Counted from the stretch's first letter, positions 34,987-44,112 are shown. The stretch: 64,000 bases of DNA from Aestuariibius violaceus (GCF_040779325.2 NZ_JBFONT020000002.1:744001-808000), one strand, 5' to 3'. The notes: generated from the sequence alone by a model not told the origin. Made by a program: numbers and translations.

Positions 34987-36261
34987 TCAGGCCTGAACGC
35001 CGAACATGTCGGCGGTGATCGAGGCGTACCAGCCCAAGGATTCCCTGTAGGTTTCGGCCCGCATGTCCGGGCTCTCATCCGTCTGGCTGATGAAGCCGTC
35101 CACCTTGGCGATTTTCTCGGGCGTCGCCTCATAGGTAGCGCCAACTTTTACCCCGTTCTCCCGGTCGATGAGCGACCAGCAGGTGTTCGAGAACCGGGCC
35201 GGGAAGACCCGGGCGTCGGTCAACGCGCCACGGATGGCATTGGCCGCGACCTTGGCCTGACTGTTGGCGGAAAACCCTGATTTCGGCATATCACCCTGAC
35301 CCGCTGCATCACCCAGGATGTGCACGTTCGCATCCATGCGCGACGACAGGTCTTCGGCATTGACCGGCGCCCAGCCACCATCGGTCACACCGGCGTCATG
35401 GGCGATCTTGCCCGCCTGCATGGCCGGAATGACATTGCAGACATCGACCTTCTGTTCCTCCCCGTCGATCGAGATCGTCATGCCATCGGGGTTGACCTCG
35501 ACATTCTCACCGCCGAAATCGGGGCCGATCCGCTCGATCATGCCGGGATAGGCAAGGTTCCAGCCTTGTTCGAACAAGCCCTGCTTAGAGAAAGTCTGTT
35601 TCGGATCGGCGATCAGGATCTTGGCCGTCGGGTTCGCCTCGCGCAGCATGTAGGCGATCATCGACACACGCTCGTAGGGGCCCGGCGGGCAGCGGTAGGG
35701 ATTGGGCGGCGCGACCATAGCGAAGGTCCCCCCCTCGGGCATGTTCTGGATCTGCGCCTTCAAGAGCTCCGTCTGCGATCCGGCCTTGTAGGCGTGGGGC
35801 ATCTTGTTCTGCGCCGTCACATCCCAGCCGGGGACCGCACCGTCGATGAAGTCGATGCCGGGTGACAGGACGAGCCGGTCGTAGGGGAAGGTATGTCCCA
35901 TCGCTGTCGTCACCGTCCTGGTGGCGCGGTCAACGCCGACGGCCCAGTCATGCACGACGTTGACGCCGAATTCCGAGGCGAGCGCGCCGTAGGAATGGGC
36001 CAGATCTTCCATATCCCAGAACCCGCCCAAGGCGAGGTTCGAAAAGAAGCAGGTGTAGTACTTGCGCGTGGGTTCGATCAGCGTGACATCGATGGCACCC
36101 TCGCTGTCCTTGGCCAGATAGCGCGCGACGGTGGCGCCGCCCGCGCCGCCGCCGACAACCACGACGCGCGGTCTTCCGCTGCCTTGGGCCCAGACCGTGG
36201 GCGCGGCAAGCATGGCCGTTGCCGCTGCCGTCCCCATGAAGAGCCGTCTGTTGAGTTTCAT
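34987..36261 (-). CDS. soxF: SoxF, flavocytochrome c sulfide dehydrogenase flavoprotein subunit
   Basis: A 424-residue periplasmic flavoprotein. A Tat signal (NRRLFMGTAAATAM) precedes the FAD loop VVVGGGAGGATVARYL. Two redox-active cysteines sit in YYTCFFSN and NPYRCPPGPYERVS. A further FAD motif, HILGDAAG, lies near 330, and a C-terminal FCSD interface follows. SoxF with diheme SoxE forms a flavocytochrome c that can oxidise sulfide and reactivate the Sox system. It is the last gene of the minus-strand sox operon, 24 bp after soxE. Confidence 0.93.
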   Translation of the reverse strand: MKLNRRLFMGTAAATAMLAAPTVWAQGSGRPRVVVVGGGAGGATVARYLAKDSEGAIDVTLIEPTRKYYTCFFSNLALGGFWDMEDLAHSYGALASEFGVNVVHDWAVGVDRATRTVTTAMGHTFPYDRLVLSPGIDFIDGAVPGWDVTAQNKMPHAYKAGSQTELLKAQIQNMPEGGTFAMVAPPNPYRCPPGPYERVSMIAYMLREANPTAKILIADPKQTFSKQGLFEQGWNLAYPGMIERIGPDFGGENVEVNPDGMTISIDGEEQKVDVCNVIPAMQAGKIAHDAGVTDGGWAPVNAEDLSSRMDANVHILGDAAGQGDMPKSGFSANSQAKVAANAIRGALTDARVFPARFSNTCWSLIDRENGVKVGATYEATPEKIAKVDGFISQTDESPDMRAETYRESLGWYASITADMFGVQA

Positions 36262-36285
36262 GTCCGTCCTCCCTCTACGCGGCGC

Positions 36286-36945
36286 TCACTCCAGCGCGCC
36301 GAAATACGCGGCCAGCGCGGCGATCTCCTCGTCGCCAAGCCGGGCCGTTACCAGCTGCATGACCTGATGTTCGCGGGCCCCCGCACGATAGGCGTGCAGC
36401 TCCACCACGATGGTGTCGCGGTCCATGCCCGAGATGCGGGGAATGTCGCCCCCCGACGAGTGGCAGGCGGTGCATTCGCCGGCGAGATATTCACCATAGG
36501 CGGCGTCGCCCCTGATCGCGAGAGTCTCGGGCGCCACGTCGAAGCCGCTGGCCGCGTCGCGGGTGTCGGCCGCCATCAGAAAAGCGATCAGATCCGCACG
36601 GTCCTGTGCCTCCGTGATGCCGCGAAACGACATCCGCGTGCCGCGCACATAGCCGCGGGGATCGGCCAGAAAAGCGTCGAGTGTCTCGCTATTCCAGACA
36701 AGCCCCTCCTCCGCCAGGCGGCGCAAAGCCGTGGAATATCGAAATCCATCGGTGGCCGCTGCCGCCTTGCCCACGATCCCGTTCAGCGCTGGGCCCGACC
36801 GGTCCGCTGCCCCCGCGCCAATCTGGTGGCAGGCGGCACATCGCTCGAACAGCGCTTCGCCCCGCTTTGCATCCCCCTCGGCCGCGAGTGCCCCGGATGC
36901 GGCGGCGGTTGCCAAAGCCGCCAGGATTGCGGGGCTAAGCCTCAT
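36286..36945 (-). CDS. soxE: SoxE, diheme cytochrome c partner of SoxF
   Basis: A 219-residue secreted cytochrome with two c-type heme sites: CAACH (about 36-40) and CTACH (about 158-162). A standard signal peptide (1-21, ending SGALA) directs it to the periplasm. The first half also resembles the heme domain of SoxD (GPALNGIVG, FRYSTALR). It takes electrons from SoxF. The start overlaps the stop of a 56-residue secreted peptide gene by ATGA. Confidence 0.9.
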   Translation of the reverse strand: MRLSPAILAALATAAASGALAAEGDAKRGEALFERCAACHQIGAGAADRSGPALNGIVGKAAAATDGFRYSTALRRLAEEGLVWNSETLDAFLADPRGYVRGTRMSFRGITEAQDRADLIAFLMAADTRDAASGFDVAPETLAIRGDAAYGEYLAGECTACHSSGGDIPRISGMDRDTIVVELHAYRAGAREHQVMQLVTARLGDEEIAALAAYFGALE

Positions 36946-37112
36946 GGCGCGACGGTTTTGAGATAGGCGATGACCGCCGCGATCTCGCCGCCCGTGCCGT
37001 TGATGAGATAGGCCACCTGCTGCTGGCCGTAGCGTTCGGTTTCTTCGGCAAGGGCGGGGCTGGCCACGAGAGAGACCGGCATTGCGCAGAGCGCTTTCAG
37101 TCCGCGTGTCAT
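36942..37112 (-). CDS. Small secreted peptide (56 aa) coupled to soxE
   Basis: A short gene found by reading the gap. ATG at 37112 follows GGGGAGGA by 9 bases, and the TGA overlaps the soxE ATG, so it should be translated. Residues 1-22 form a signal peptide (MPVSLVASPALA at its end). The mature part is about 34 residues with ERYGQQQVAYLINGTGGE and ends in IAAVIAYLKTVAP. That end looks like the C-terminal helix of a class I cytochrome c, but there is no CxxCH. It may be a heme-less remnant of a third cytochrome or a real small partner of SoxEF. I know of no named family. Confidence 0.65.
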   Translation of the reverse strand: MTRGLKALCAMPVSLVASPALAEETERYGQQQVAYLINGTGGEIAAVIAYLKTVAP

Positions 37113-37137
37113 TCTTCTGGTCCTCCCCTTCCCTCTT

Positions 37138-37566
37138 TTACTCGGCGACGGCTTCGGCGATGCGCGTCAGAAGATCGTTCACCGGGGCCATGCTTTCGGC
37201 CGCGTAGACTTTGTGGCCGACAACGACGTCATCGCCGATCTCGGCCACGAAGACCGCGTAGGGGCAGTGGCCGATATTCATCGGGTCGGCTTCCATCACC
37301 TCGCGGCTTATCGTGGCGGAGCAGAACAGGAATGCGCGGGCGCTGTCGCCGACCGGGGACGGCCCGAGGTCGAGATCGGCGCCGGTCCGGTCCATCATCT
37401 GGCCGATATAGCTGACGTAGTCGATGACGAGACCCTGCCCTTGGATCGCCGATTCGATGACGAAGGCCGCATCTTCTGCGGTGCCGTCGAACGGATAGGT
37501 GACGATTTCATCTGCCAGCGCCGGTCCGGCGGCAAGCAGCGCGGCAAAGGTCAGATTGCGCAGCAT
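37138..37566 (-). CDS. DUF302-family secreted protein in the sox operon
   Basis: A 142-residue protein with a signal peptide (1-18, ending GPALA) and a DUF302-like body (AEDAAFVIESAIQGQGLVID to GHCPYAVFVAEI). Two cysteines (LFCSAT and GHCPYA) could form a disulfide or bind metal. DUF302 proteins occur near sulfur-oxidation and metal genes; their function is unknown. It lies between soxD and the small peptide gene, about 70 bp after soxD and 25 bp before the peptide start, so it belongs to the sox transcript. Confidence 0.75.
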   Translation of the reverse strand: MLRNLTFAALLAAGPALADEIVTYPFDGTAEDAAFVIESAIQGQGLVIDYVSYIGQMMDRTGADLDLGPSPVGDSARAFLFCSATISREVMEADPMNIGHCPYAVFVAEIGDDVVVGHKVYAAESMAPVNDLLTRIAEAVAE

Positions 37567-37636
37567 GGTGGCTCCTCCCCCCTATGGTCCGGGCGCCTTG
37601 CCCGGCAGATTTTGCAAGGGCCGGTCGCGGCTCCCA

Positions 37637-38809
37637 CTATTCGCCGACGGAACGCAGGTATGCGATGACGGCATCGATCTCGTCGTCCGAGGCAAGTCCG
37701 CGGAAGGTCATCTTCGTCTTCGGCAGATATTCCTTCGGCGCGGCGAGGAAGGCGGCGAGTTCGTCCTCGGTCCAGACCAGCCCGCCTTCGGCGGCCTCGA
37801 TCAGGGCCGGAGAGTAGCGGAACCCGTCGACGGCGCCGGCCGGATGGCCCAACACACGGTTGAGGGTCGGACCTGACCGGTTGCGCGCCCCGTCGCCGAC
37901 CTGATGGCAGGCCGAGCATTTGCGGAACACACCCTCCCCTTCCGCGATCAGCTCTGGATCGGGACCTTCCGCGGCAGCCTCGTCGATGGCGGGCGCTTCG
38001 GCCACCGGCTCTTCCATCGCGGCATCCTCGGTCACCACGCCGGCGTCTGGCGTCACGTCGAGGACAGCTGCCCGCATGGTGATCTCGGCACTGTCCTTGC
38101 AGCTGTCCATGCAAGGCGCGGCACTGAACCGCGCCAGCTCGGTCTCGGCCCGGTCATCGAGGAAGAAGTTCTCCTGATTTGGGAGTTCGACCTCAGCGAA
38201 GTTTTCATGGCTCAGTTCGAAGTCGTCGTCGACGACGTCGTTAAGATAGAGCAGGTAGGCGGTGATCGCATAGACCTCGTCCGGGGTCAGCGACTGCGCC
38301 TCGCCGAAGGGCATGGCGCGATGAACATAGTCGAACACGGTCGAGAGGTAGGGCCAGTAGGACCCGATCGTCTTGACCGGCCGCTCGCTTTCAAGCGACC
38401 CCTGCCCCCCAGCAAGCACGGGCCAGCGCCCGACAGCCTCGCCGAAGTCGCCGTGGCAGGAGGCGCATTTGGCGACAAAGACCTCCTCCCCGGTCCAGAC
38501 GTCGCCGGAGCCTTCGGGAAGGCCAGAACCATCGGGCCGAATGTCGATGTCCCAGGCCGCCACTTCTTCCGGCAGGGCAGCGCGGCCCAGGCCGTAGCCG
38601 CCCTCCGCCGCGGTGATGCGGCTTTCGGCGACCTGAACGATCTCTGGCTCGGCGGGCGCCTCCTGTGCGGTGGCGGGCGCCACCGCGATCGCCTCGCGCA
38701 CCGGGGCGGGCATGTCGACCACGACCTGATCGGCGATCACATAGGCCAGTGCCAGGACGCTCGCGGCCCCGAACCCGGCCGGTGCAAAAATCTTAAGATA
38801 CTTCGACAT
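37637..38809 (-). CDS. soxD: SoxD, diheme cytochrome c subunit of sulfane dehydrogenase
   Basis: A 390-residue cytochrome with an N-terminal hydrophobic segment (about 8-28), two heme sites (CASCH at 115-119 and CSACH near 305), and an acidic Ala/Glu-rich linker (about 255-295) between domains. SoxD is the electron-accepting subunit of Sox(CD)2, which removes six electrons from the SoxY-bound sulfane sulfur. Its start overlaps the end of soxC by 17 bp. Having soxCD means thiosulfate can go fully to sulfate without stored sulfur globules. Confidence 0.94.
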   Translation of the reverse strand: MSKYLKIFAPAGFGAASVLALAYVIADQVVVDMPAPVREAIAVAPATAQEAPAEPEIVQVAESRITAAEGGYGLGRAALPEEVAAWDIDIRPDGSGLPEGSGDVWTGEEVFVAKCASCHGDFGEAVGRWPVLAGGQGSLESERPVKTIGSYWPYLSTVFDYVHRAMPFGEAQSLTPDEVYAITAYLLYLNDVVDDDFELSHENFAEVELPNQENFFLDDRAETELARFSAAPCMDSCKDSAEITMRAAVLDVTPDAGVVTEDAAMEEPVAEAPAIDEAAAEGPDPELIAEGEGVFRKCSACHQVGDGARNRSGPTLNRVLGHPAGAVDGFRYSPALIEAAEGGLVWTEDELAAFLAAPKEYLPKTKMTFRGLASDDEIDAVIAYLRSVGE

Positions 38810-40073
38810 TTTCCGCGATCCCCTGTTCGCTGACTGCCCAGGTCTGGATGCCGTTATTGTGGTAGATCGAGTTTTCGCCGCGCAGCTCGCGCAGCATGTC
38901 CTTCGTTGGCTGGACGTAGCCTGTGGAATCGTGCGCCCGCGACTGCAGCAGGAGGGGCCGGCCATCCCAGTCGAACTCGTGGTAGAACCGGTGGAGCGAC
39001 TTGGTCAGCGACGGCCCGGACATGCGCGCCTGGTGCCAGTTGACCCCGCCATCGAGGCTGACATCGACCCGCGGGATCGTACCGCGGCCCGACCAGGCAA
39101 GCCCGGTAACAACCGTGTGCCCCGGCCCGTGCGGGATTGGCGCCTGCGGGCTGGGCGAGGTGATGACCGACTTGGCATCCATCTCCCACGTGAAGCGCCG
39201 CGCGCGACCATCGGGAAGGAGGTCGGTGTATTTCGACGTCTCCTCGCGGTGGTGCCAGGGCTGATCGCCAACCTCGATCCGGCGCAGCCACTTGACCCAC
39301 ATGTTGCCTTCCCAGCCGGGCACGACAAGCCGCACCGGATAGCCCTGTTCGGGCCGCAGCGCCTCGCCATTCATCTTGAACGCCACGAGGCAGTCGTCCA
39401 TCGCCTTCTCAAGCGGGATCGAACGCGTCATGGCAGAGGCATCGGCCCCTTCCGGCAGGACCCAGGCGGCCGAGCTTTTGACGCCCGCCTCTTCCAGGAT
39501 CAGCCGCAGGGGCACACCGGTATACATGACGTTGTGGATCATCCCATGGGTGAACTGGCAGCCGTTGAGCTGCGCGCCGCGCCATTCCATCCCGGAATTT
39601 GCGGCACATTCGAGGAAGTAGACGTGGTTCTCGCGCGGGAAGCGGGCCAGATCCTCCATCGTGAAGACCAGCGGCGTGTCGACAAGGCCGTTGATCATCA
39701 GCCGGTGCTGGCTGGGATCGACTTCGGCGATGCCGGCATGGTGCCGCTCGAAGCAGAGTCCGTTGGGCGTGATGATCCCGTCAAGCTCGTGGATCGGTGT
39801 GAAGTTAACAGAGGAAACCGGATCGGCGGTCAGCCACTCGACGTTGCGCCGGACAACATGGGCCTCATGGGGCGAGGGCGTGCCGTAGGGATGGGCATCG
39901 ACGCCCTCGCCGAGGTACTGCATCCAGGGCTGTTTCTCGACAATCGCGGGGTCCGGCCCCGTGGCGCCCACCCGCCCGGCGGCGGCGCCACCGGCTGCGG
40001 CGACGGCCATCCCCTTGAGAAATGAGCGTCGATTTGGCTTCGTACCCTTCACTCTGATCGGATCCTTCCTCAT
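38793..40073 (-). CDS. soxC: SoxC, molybdenum sulfane dehydrogenase subunit
   Basis: A 426-residue protein of the sulfite-oxidase family. A Tat signal (NRRSFLKGMAVAAAGG) allows export of the folded cofactor-loaded enzyme. C156 in FLECAANSG is the molybdenum ligand, and the C-terminal dimerisation domain starts near 300. ATG at 40073 follows GAGGAG by 8 bases; the longer open frame upstream lies within soxB and is spurious. With SoxD it oxidises cysteine-S-sulfane on SoxY. Confidence 0.95.
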   Translation of the reverse strand: MRKDPIRVKGTKPNRRSFLKGMAVAAAGGAAAGRVGATGPDPAIVEKQPWMQYLGEGVDAHPYGTPSPHEAHVVRRNVEWLTADPVSSVNFTPIHELDGIITPNGLCFERHHAGIAEVDPSQHRLMINGLVDTPLVFTMEDLARFPRENHVYFLECAANSGMEWRGAQLNGCQFTHGMIHNVMYTGVPLRLILEEAGVKSSAAWVLPEGADASAMTRSIPLEKAMDDCLVAFKMNGEALRPEQGYPVRLVVPGWEGNMWVKWLRRIEVGDQPWHHREETSKYTDLLPDGRARRFTWEMDAKSVITSPSPQAPIPHGPGHTVVTGLAWSGRGTIPRVDVSLDGGVNWHQARMSGPSLTKSLHRFYHEFDWDGRPLLLQSRAHDSTGYVQPTKDMLRELRGENSIYHNNGIQTWAVSEQGIAENVEVS

Positions 40074-40084
40074 CCCGCTTCTCC

Positions 40085-41782
40085 TCAGCCGCCCGCGACG
40101 GCGACGCTTTCGTTGGGGGAAATCTCGACGACGCCTTCGGCGCGGATATGCGCCTCGACCACCTCCCAGATCGGGGGGCCTTCGGTGTCTTCGTTGACGC
40201 TGGCCCATCCTGCGACCACGTAGCTGCGTGCCGGATCGATCGCCTCCCCGGTCGACAGAAGCGTCATATCGGTGATCCGGCTGCCCTGGGGTTTGCCGAT
40301 ATCGATGCGGTAGCCGAGGCCGCCCACCCGCACCATGTCCCCGCCTTGCTGGTAATAGGGGTCGGGGTTGAACAGGTTGTCGGCGACATCTTCCAGAACG
40401 GTGTGCAGGAACTCCCCCGTCATCTCGGTCCGGTAGGCTTCGGGATAGGTCATGGCGGTGACGTTGAAGATATCCTCGCGCGTGATGTCTTGCCCCGGCA
40501 GGACGCTTGCCCCCCAACGGAAACCGGGGGAGAGGGCGATCTCGGCATCACGTTCCGAGATCAGCGCATTGCAGATCACATCGTCCCAGGTGCCGTTGAA
40601 ATTGCCACGGCGGTAAAGGAGCGAGCCCGCGCTGCCCAGAACCTCGGCCATCTCGTCGGCGAACGGCGCGCGTTCGGCTTCGACCAAAGCGGCCATGTCG
40701 GAGTCCGGCGCGATCACGTCGGAGAAGATCGGGATCAGGCGATGGGTCAGGGCCTGCACACCGCCCTCGCGAACGTCGAGGTCGACGCGGCTGACGAACT
40801 TTCCATGCGAGCCGCTGGCGATCAGGTGGGTTTTTCCGACAACCACCGGTTCGGGCAGCGCGTCGTGGGTGTGGCCTGTCAGGATGACATCGATACCCTC
40901 GACCCGCGCGGCGAGCTTACGGTCGACGTCGAACCCGTTGTGGGAGAGCAGGACGACGGCGTCGGCGCCCTCCACCTCGCGCACTGTGGCTACGACCTCG
41001 GCCATGCGCTCCTCCCGGATGCCGAAGCTGAGTTCGGGGAACATCCAGCCAGGATTGGCGATCGGCATGTAAGGGAAGGCCTGCCCGATGACGGCGAAGC
41101 GGGCGCCGCCCCGATCGAACATGGTATAGGCGTCGAAGGCCGGCTCGTCCCATTCCGCGTCGAAGATGTTGGCGCCGAGGAAGGGGAAGGCCAGATGCTG
41201 TTCCACGATCTCGCGCACCCGGTCGATGCCCAGCGTGAATTCCCAGTGGGAGGTCATGGCGTCAGGCCCGAGAGCGGCCATCAGGTTGACCATATCCTGC
41301 CCGTCGGTGCGCAAGCACGGCAAGGACCCCTGCCAGGTATCGCCCCCGTCTAGGAGCAGGGCATCGGGCGCCTCGGCCCGGATCGCTTTGACCACCGTCG
41401 CGATCCGGTCGAGCCCGCCCATCCGGCCGTAGCTGCCTGCGAGCGCGGCGAAATCGTTATAGGTCAGCGCATAGTCGAGCGCCGAGCCCGCCTCGATCCC
41501 GTAAAGCTGACGGAAATCGGCCCCGGTCAGGTGCGGCGGCTTGCCGGTGACGTCGCCGACGCCAAGGTTGGTATCGGGTTCGCGGAACCAGACCGGCACT
41601 GTCTGCGCGTGGATATCCGTCAGGTGGATGAGCGTCACGTTGCCGGGCCCGCCGCTGCCGATCAGATCCTCCTGGCTGAGCCGCTGCTGGGCCGCCAGCC
41701 GCGACCAGTTCCCAAACCCGGAGGCACCGACCAAGGCGGATGCAGCCATGGCGGCCTGCAGGAAATGACGGCGAGGTATCAT
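40085..41782 (-). CDS. soxB: SoxB, thiosulfohydrolase
   Basis: A 565-residue periplasmic dimanganese hydrolase that releases sulfate from the SoxY-bound sulfonate. A Tat signal (PRRHFLQAAMAASAL) precedes a 5'-nucleotidase-like catalytic domain with LTDIHAQ, DGGDTWQGS, the asparagine block LGANIFDAEW and TGHTHDALPEP. The C-terminal domain begins near 400. It lies 12 bp before soxC and 87 bp after soxA. Confidence 0.95.
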   Translation of the reverse strand: MIPRRHFLQAAMAASALVGASGFGNWSRLAAQQRLSQEDLIGSGGPGNVTLIHLTDIHAQTVPVWFREPDTNLGVGDVTGKPPHLTGADFRQLYGIEAGSALDYALTYNDFAALAGSYGRMGGLDRIATVVKAIRAEAPDALLLDGGDTWQGSLPCLRTDGQDMVNLMAALGPDAMTSHWEFTLGIDRVREIVEQHLAFPFLGANIFDAEWDEPAFDAYTMFDRGGARFAVIGQAFPYMPIANPGWMFPELSFGIREERMAEVVATVREVEGADAVVLLSHNGFDVDRKLAARVEGIDVILTGHTHDALPEPVVVGKTHLIASGSHGKFVSRVDLDVREGGVQALTHRLIPIFSDVIAPDSDMAALVEAERAPFADEMAEVLGSAGSLLYRRGNFNGTWDDVICNALISERDAEIALSPGFRWGASVLPGQDITREDIFNVTAMTYPEAYRTEMTGEFLHTVLEDVADNLFNPDPYYQQGGDMVRVGGLGYRIDIGKPQGSRITDMTLLSTGEAIDPARSYVVAGWASVNEDTEGPPIWEVVEAHIRAEGVVEISPNESVAVAGG

Positions 41783-41869
41783 GCGATCTTCCGCTTCACA
41801 TTGCGTTTCTTGAATATCTCTAGAGAGACGAAGGCCCGCCGTGGCAGTACCGTGGCGGGCCTCAGTAGT

Positions 41870-42718
41870 TCAGTTTCGGACGCTCGGACCTTCGACCGAC
41901 AGGCCGTTCCCGCGCGAGGCAAGGTACAGCTCGAGCGCCACGAATTCGGGACTGCCCGGGGCAAATGTTTCGGCCCGCGTGTCGCGTACGCAGCCCTTGA
42001 ACCGGGCATGCACCGCGTTCAGCTTGGCGTTCTTCAGCCGGTAGGTCGGGAAGCCGTTGATGTGGCCCTGGCTCAGATGGTCGGCGCGGATCATGTTCCC
42101 GTAATTCTGCTCGTGGCAGGACGCGCAGCTGAGTTCCAGCTGGCCGGTGCGGGTATAGTAGAGTTCCTCGCCCATCTCCCAGGTCGACTGGGCCGGCCCG
42201 TCGACGGCGACGTCGACCGGCATGCCGCGGCTGACCGACGAGATCAGCGCGACCATGTTCGTCATGTCGCCGCTCGTGTATCCAAGCGGATCGGCCCCCA
42301 TTTGTTGGGTCAGGCATTCGTTGACCTGCATCTCGAGTGTCTGGACCTCGCCCGCCGCCTGATCCCATTTCGGGTAGACCGCCCGCACGCCGCGTAGCGC
42401 TTCGGGGTTTTCGTGGCACGAGGCGCAGGACTTGTCCTCGGATCCGATGACGGTGCCGAACATATCGCGGGCCTGATCGACGAAGATCATTCCGGGATTA
42501 TCGAAGTCGTCCATCTGGAGCGCTTGCGTTTCGTCCGATCGGAACACCCAGCCCGAAATTACCTCTCGGATGCCATCGACATGGGGCGGCGCTTCGGCCC
42601 GCGTCACCATCTCAATCTCTCCATTGACCACCAGCTGGGCATCCTCATCTGCCGCCAGAGGCAGAACTGCCCCGACCGTCAGCGCAGCCCCCATAAGGGT
42701 CGTCGTCGCCTTTCTCAT
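41870..42718 (-). CDS. soxA: SoxA, diheme cytochrome c of the SoxAX complex
   Basis: A 282-residue secreted cytochrome. After the signal peptide (about 1-23) it has two heme sites, CASCH (98-102) and CASCH (198-202). C243 in FKGCVRDTRAE is the persulfide-type axial ligand of the active-site heme. SoxAX links thiosulfate to SoxY by oxidative conjugation. Having two hemes matches the Paracoccus/Rhodovulum group and not the single-heme SoxA of some other bacteria. Confidence 0.95.
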   Translation of the reverse strand: MRKATTTLMGAALTVGAVLPLAADEDAQLVVNGEIEMVTRAEAPPHVDGIREVISGWVFRSDETQALQMDDFDNPGMIFVDQARDMFGTVIGSEDKSCASCHENPEALRGVRAVYPKWDQAAGEVQTLEMQVNECLTQQMGADPLGYTSGDMTNMVALISSVSRGMPVDVAVDGPAQSTWEMGEELYYTRTGQLELSCASCHEQNYGNMIRADHLSQGHINGFPTYRLKNAKLNAVHARFKGCVRDTRAETFAPGSPEFVALELYLASRGNGLSVEGPSVRN

Positions 42719-42744
42719 ACTCTTCCTCCCTCGACCGGCGACGC

Positions 42745-43074
42745 TCAGGACACCTCGATGTCCTTGCTTTCGGTGTAAACCGAGCCGTCATCGTCGTACC
42801 AAGTGAACGTGAATGTCCCCGATTCCGGCACCACCGCTTCAAATTCGAAGAAGGGGTTGGTGCTGACTGCGGGCTCGATCGTGACGTCCATCACATTCTG
42901 GTCGTTGAAGTCGACCACGAAGCGATTGATGATCGACCGGGGAATGACGTTCCCGTCCTTGTCTTTCCGCTGGCCCGATTCCATCGGATGCGAGATCAGC
43001 GTCTTGATGGTCACCGCTTCGCCCGCCGAAGCGGTACCCGGCACACGGACGCGGGGTTTGACGTTCTCTGCCAT
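42745..43074 (-). CDS. soxZ: SoxZ, sulfur-carrier complex subunit
   Basis: A 109-residue protein with no signal peptide; it is expected to travel through Tat bound to SoxY. It contains the SoxZ immunoglobulin-like pattern (KTLISHPMESGQRKD, FEFEAVVPESGTFTFTWYDD). ATG at 43074 is chosen because the residues before it in the open frame are unrelated to the family. It lies 19 bp after soxY. Confidence 0.94.
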   Translation of the reverse strand: MAENVKPRVRVPGTASAGEAVTIKTLISHPMESGQRKDKDGNVIPRSIINRFVVDFNDQNVMDVTIEPAVSTNPFFEFEAVVPESGTFTFTWYDDDGSVYTESKDIEVS

Positions 43075-43093
43075 GTTGGTATTTCCTCCCCTA

Positions 43094-43519
43094 TCAGCCG
43101 CCACAGCCGCCGATGGTGACTTTCACTTCCTGCGACGCCTGCTGGAACGTGCCATCCGTCATCTTCGCGATGGCGATGACGTCCTGCGTCTCGGCCAGCC
43201 GAATGCGGGTCGACGCGAACTGAGATGCCGCGAGCGGACCGAAGTGGAAGGTTGCGACGTCCGGATTGGGGTTGCCAGCGGCAAGGATGATGATCGCCTC
43301 TGCGCCAGGAGCCACAACCTCGACAGGAACGGTGTTGCCGTTCTCGGCGATCTCGGGTGCGGTTAGCGTCACGCCACCTTCGCCGATCTCAGCGCCGCCG
43401 GTGAAAGCTGCGATCGCATCGTCAAGCGATGCGCTTGCCGCGAAGAGATCCCGCGGTAATGCGGCCAGAGCGGTCGCCGCGAGAGCCAGTGTCAGGGCTT
43501 GCCTGCGGTTCAGTTCCAT
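43094..43519 (-). CDS. soxY: SoxY, sulfur-carrier protein with C-terminal GGCGG arm
   Basis: A 141-residue protein with a Tat-type signal (NRRQALTLALAATALA). It ends in TIGGCGG, where C139 on the flexible arm is the covalent carrier of all sulfur intermediates. The arm matches the family exactly. SoxB, SoxAX and SoxCD act on this cysteine in turn. The gene starts 10 bp after soxX. Confidence 0.96.
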   Translation of the reverse strand: MELNRRQALTLALAATALAALPRDLFAASASLDDAIAAFTGGAEIGEGGVTLTAPEIAENGNTVPVEVVAPGAEAIIILAAGNPNPDVATFHFGPLAASQFASTRIRLAETQDVIAIAKMTDGTFQQASQEVKVTIGGCGG

Positions 43520-43529
43520 ATCGAAATCC

Positions 43530-44006
43530 TCATTCCTCCTTGAGGGTCACCAGGTAGGCGACCACGTCCTCGACCTCCTGCGCCGTCAGCAATGGTGGCA
43601 GCGGCTCGGCGCCTGCTTCGCCGGTGAAGGCATCGCCCGGGCGGATGTATCCGCTCGACTTGTAGAAGGCCGGCATCACCGTTTCCGGGAACACCCTCTT
43701 CGCGTTCGCGACGATCCCACGCAGATCGGCTTCCGTCCAACGGTCGGCCACTCCGTCGAGCGTCGGCCCGACCTCGCCATGGAAGGGGAACTCCTCCAGG
43801 TCGGTGATGGCATGGCAGGCGATGCAGTTGCCCTTGGCACGCGTCGCCATCAGAAGCCGGCCATTTTCCGAATCGCCCGGCGCACCCGTCAGAGAAGCAG
43901 CGACCGATCCGTAGTCATCGTAGTCAACCGCGGCGGGCAGTGTTTCCGCCCAGGCGGCCGGGGTCAACAAGAGCGCCGCAATAGCGGCAAATCGCAGTAC
44001 CGTCAT
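43530..44006 (-). CDS. soxX: SoxX, monoheme cytochrome c of the SoxAX complex
   Basis: A 158-residue secreted cytochrome: signal peptide 1-20 (ending PAAWA), heme site C61-x2-C64-H65 in GNCIACH, and the axial methionine M111 in ETVMPAFY. ATG at 44006 follows GGGAGGAG by only 2-3 bases from its end, a usual sox arrangement; the longer open frame starts inside the operator region. It is the first gene of the soxXYZABCD unit, behind a candidate repressor site at 44073-44088. Confidence 0.94.
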   Translation of the reverse strand: MTVLRFAAIAALLLTPAAWAETLPAAVDYDDYGSVAASLTGAPGDSENGRLLMATRAKGNCIACHAITDLEEFPFHGEVGPTLDGVADRWTEADLRGIVANAKRVFPETVMPAFYKSSGYIRPGDAFTGEAGAEPLPPLLTAQEVEDVVAYLVTLKEE

Positions 44007-44072
44007 CTCTCCTCCCTCGAGCCTGACGTTCTCACATACCGTAGGACACCTCAGCATGATCAATCAAGACAT

Positions 44073-44088
44073 ATTCGACTATATGAAT
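44073..44088. promoter_or_regulatory. Candidate SoxR operator in the soxW-soxX gap
   Basis: ATTC-GACTATAT-GAAT fits the ATTC-N8-GAAT form that I recall being described for SqrR of Rhodobacter. It lies 67 bp before the soxX start, in the W-X gap, where Paracoccus SoxR also binds. The right half ATATGAATGT recurs exactly at 45960-45969 before soxR. Confidence 0.72.
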
Positions 44089-44112
44089 GTTTCTGCATCG
44101 CGGCGAAGTCGA

